A stretch of 64,000 bases of DNA from Aquarana catesbeiana. Lineage: Eukaryota; Chordata; Amphibia; Anura; Ranidae. Under the pieces are notes generated by a model. It was not told where the DNA came from. It saw only the letters and a list, made by a program, of their open reading frames with translations, and searched no databases. Made by a program: the position numbers and the translations under genes. Positions 63,824 through 64,000 of the stretch are shown piece after piece. How positions within the stretch are numbered: the first letter of the stretch is position 1; each line of letters begins with the position of its first letter. Where the stretch lies: assembly GCF_042186555.1 (NCBI RefSeq), contig NC_133324.1, positions 129,071,655-129,135,654 of the forward strand, given 5' to 3'.

Positions 63824-64000
63824 CAGTGGCGGAATTACCAGGGTCGCAACAGTCGCAGTTGCGACGGGGCCCAGCATTTCGCCACTGTGGGGGGGCCCAG
63901 CGGGGTTGATCTTCACACACGGCTCTGAGCGGAGATCGTGTATCATAGTTAATAGCACAGAGACACCGGCGGCATTAATGTTCTATTTGTCAGTCCTCTC
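63824..64000. mobile_element. Left end of a hAT element, cut by the window
   Basis: CAGTGGCGGAATTACCAGGG has the same terminus as the element at 43325 (CAGTGGCGTAACTAGAA). The right end is outside. Confidence 0.6.

Noticed and set aside
53549..64000. ARSB exon 4 and later exons
   Set aside because: I looked for the next conserved block on the + strand and found only transposon sequence; it must lie outside the window.

Overview
This window is vertebrate nuclear DNA from an amphibian, most likely a ranoid frog. The host genes read clearly as vertebrate exons with GT-AG splice sites. The repeat load (Tc1-like families, CR1, L1/Tx1 and L2-type LINEs, many hAT, PIF/Harbinger-like and TTAA-target elements, nested several deep) is what I would expect of a frog. 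The species call is inference; the gene calls rest on readable protein similarity.

Two protein-coding genes lie head-to-tail on the + strand. From 449 to 21552 are the last ten coding exons of DMGDH (mitochondrial dimethylglycine dehydrogenase): 535 residues plus the stop, with the 5' part outside the window. From 39239 to 53548 are the first three coding exons of ARSB (lysosomal arylsulfatase B): 210 residues, including the formylglycine-forming Cys motif. Later ARSB exons must lie beyond 64000. DMGDH followed by ARSB on the same strand is the arrangement known in human, so this is conserved synteny. The two enzymes act in different compartments and pathways (choline catabolism in mitochondria; dermatan/chondroitin sulfate breakdown in lysosomes), and nothing suggests co-regulation.

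Almost everything else is transposon-derived. The DMGDH introns hold a tiny L1 insertion, a broken L1 ORF2, a hAT element filled with a C-rich minisatellite (5588-7127), a 2-kb 5'-truncated L1 with a perfect 15-bp target duplication (7476-9538), a palindromic hAT-like element (12438-13306), an L2-type LINE split by a MITE (14500-16112) and TTAA-target element ends. The intergenic region (about 23.6-39.2 kb) holds a second minisatellite-bearing hAT element, Tc1 fragments, several MITEs, and a CR1 LINE carrying a 1.6-kb Tc1 element and a Harbinger-like MITE. ARSB intron 1 holds a triple nest (41022-42521), an 1801-bp hAT element with a perfect 8-bp duplication and a 1741-bp hAT element close to exon 2. 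ARSB intron 2 holds a 1.67-kb foldback element with an internal promoter-ORF-poly(A) cassette. ARSB intron 3 holds a chimeric Tc1, a palindromic Tc1 relative and a 5.1-kb piggyBac-type element that appears to lack its catalytic core.

The observations most worth following are hammerhead-ribozyme-like motifs in what look like Penelope-like insertions (56307-56351, 27526-27560 and a degenerate one at 4254-4280), and the promoter-bearing foldback element at 49770-51438. No bacterial operons, CRISPR arrays, tRNA or rRNA genes were seen.
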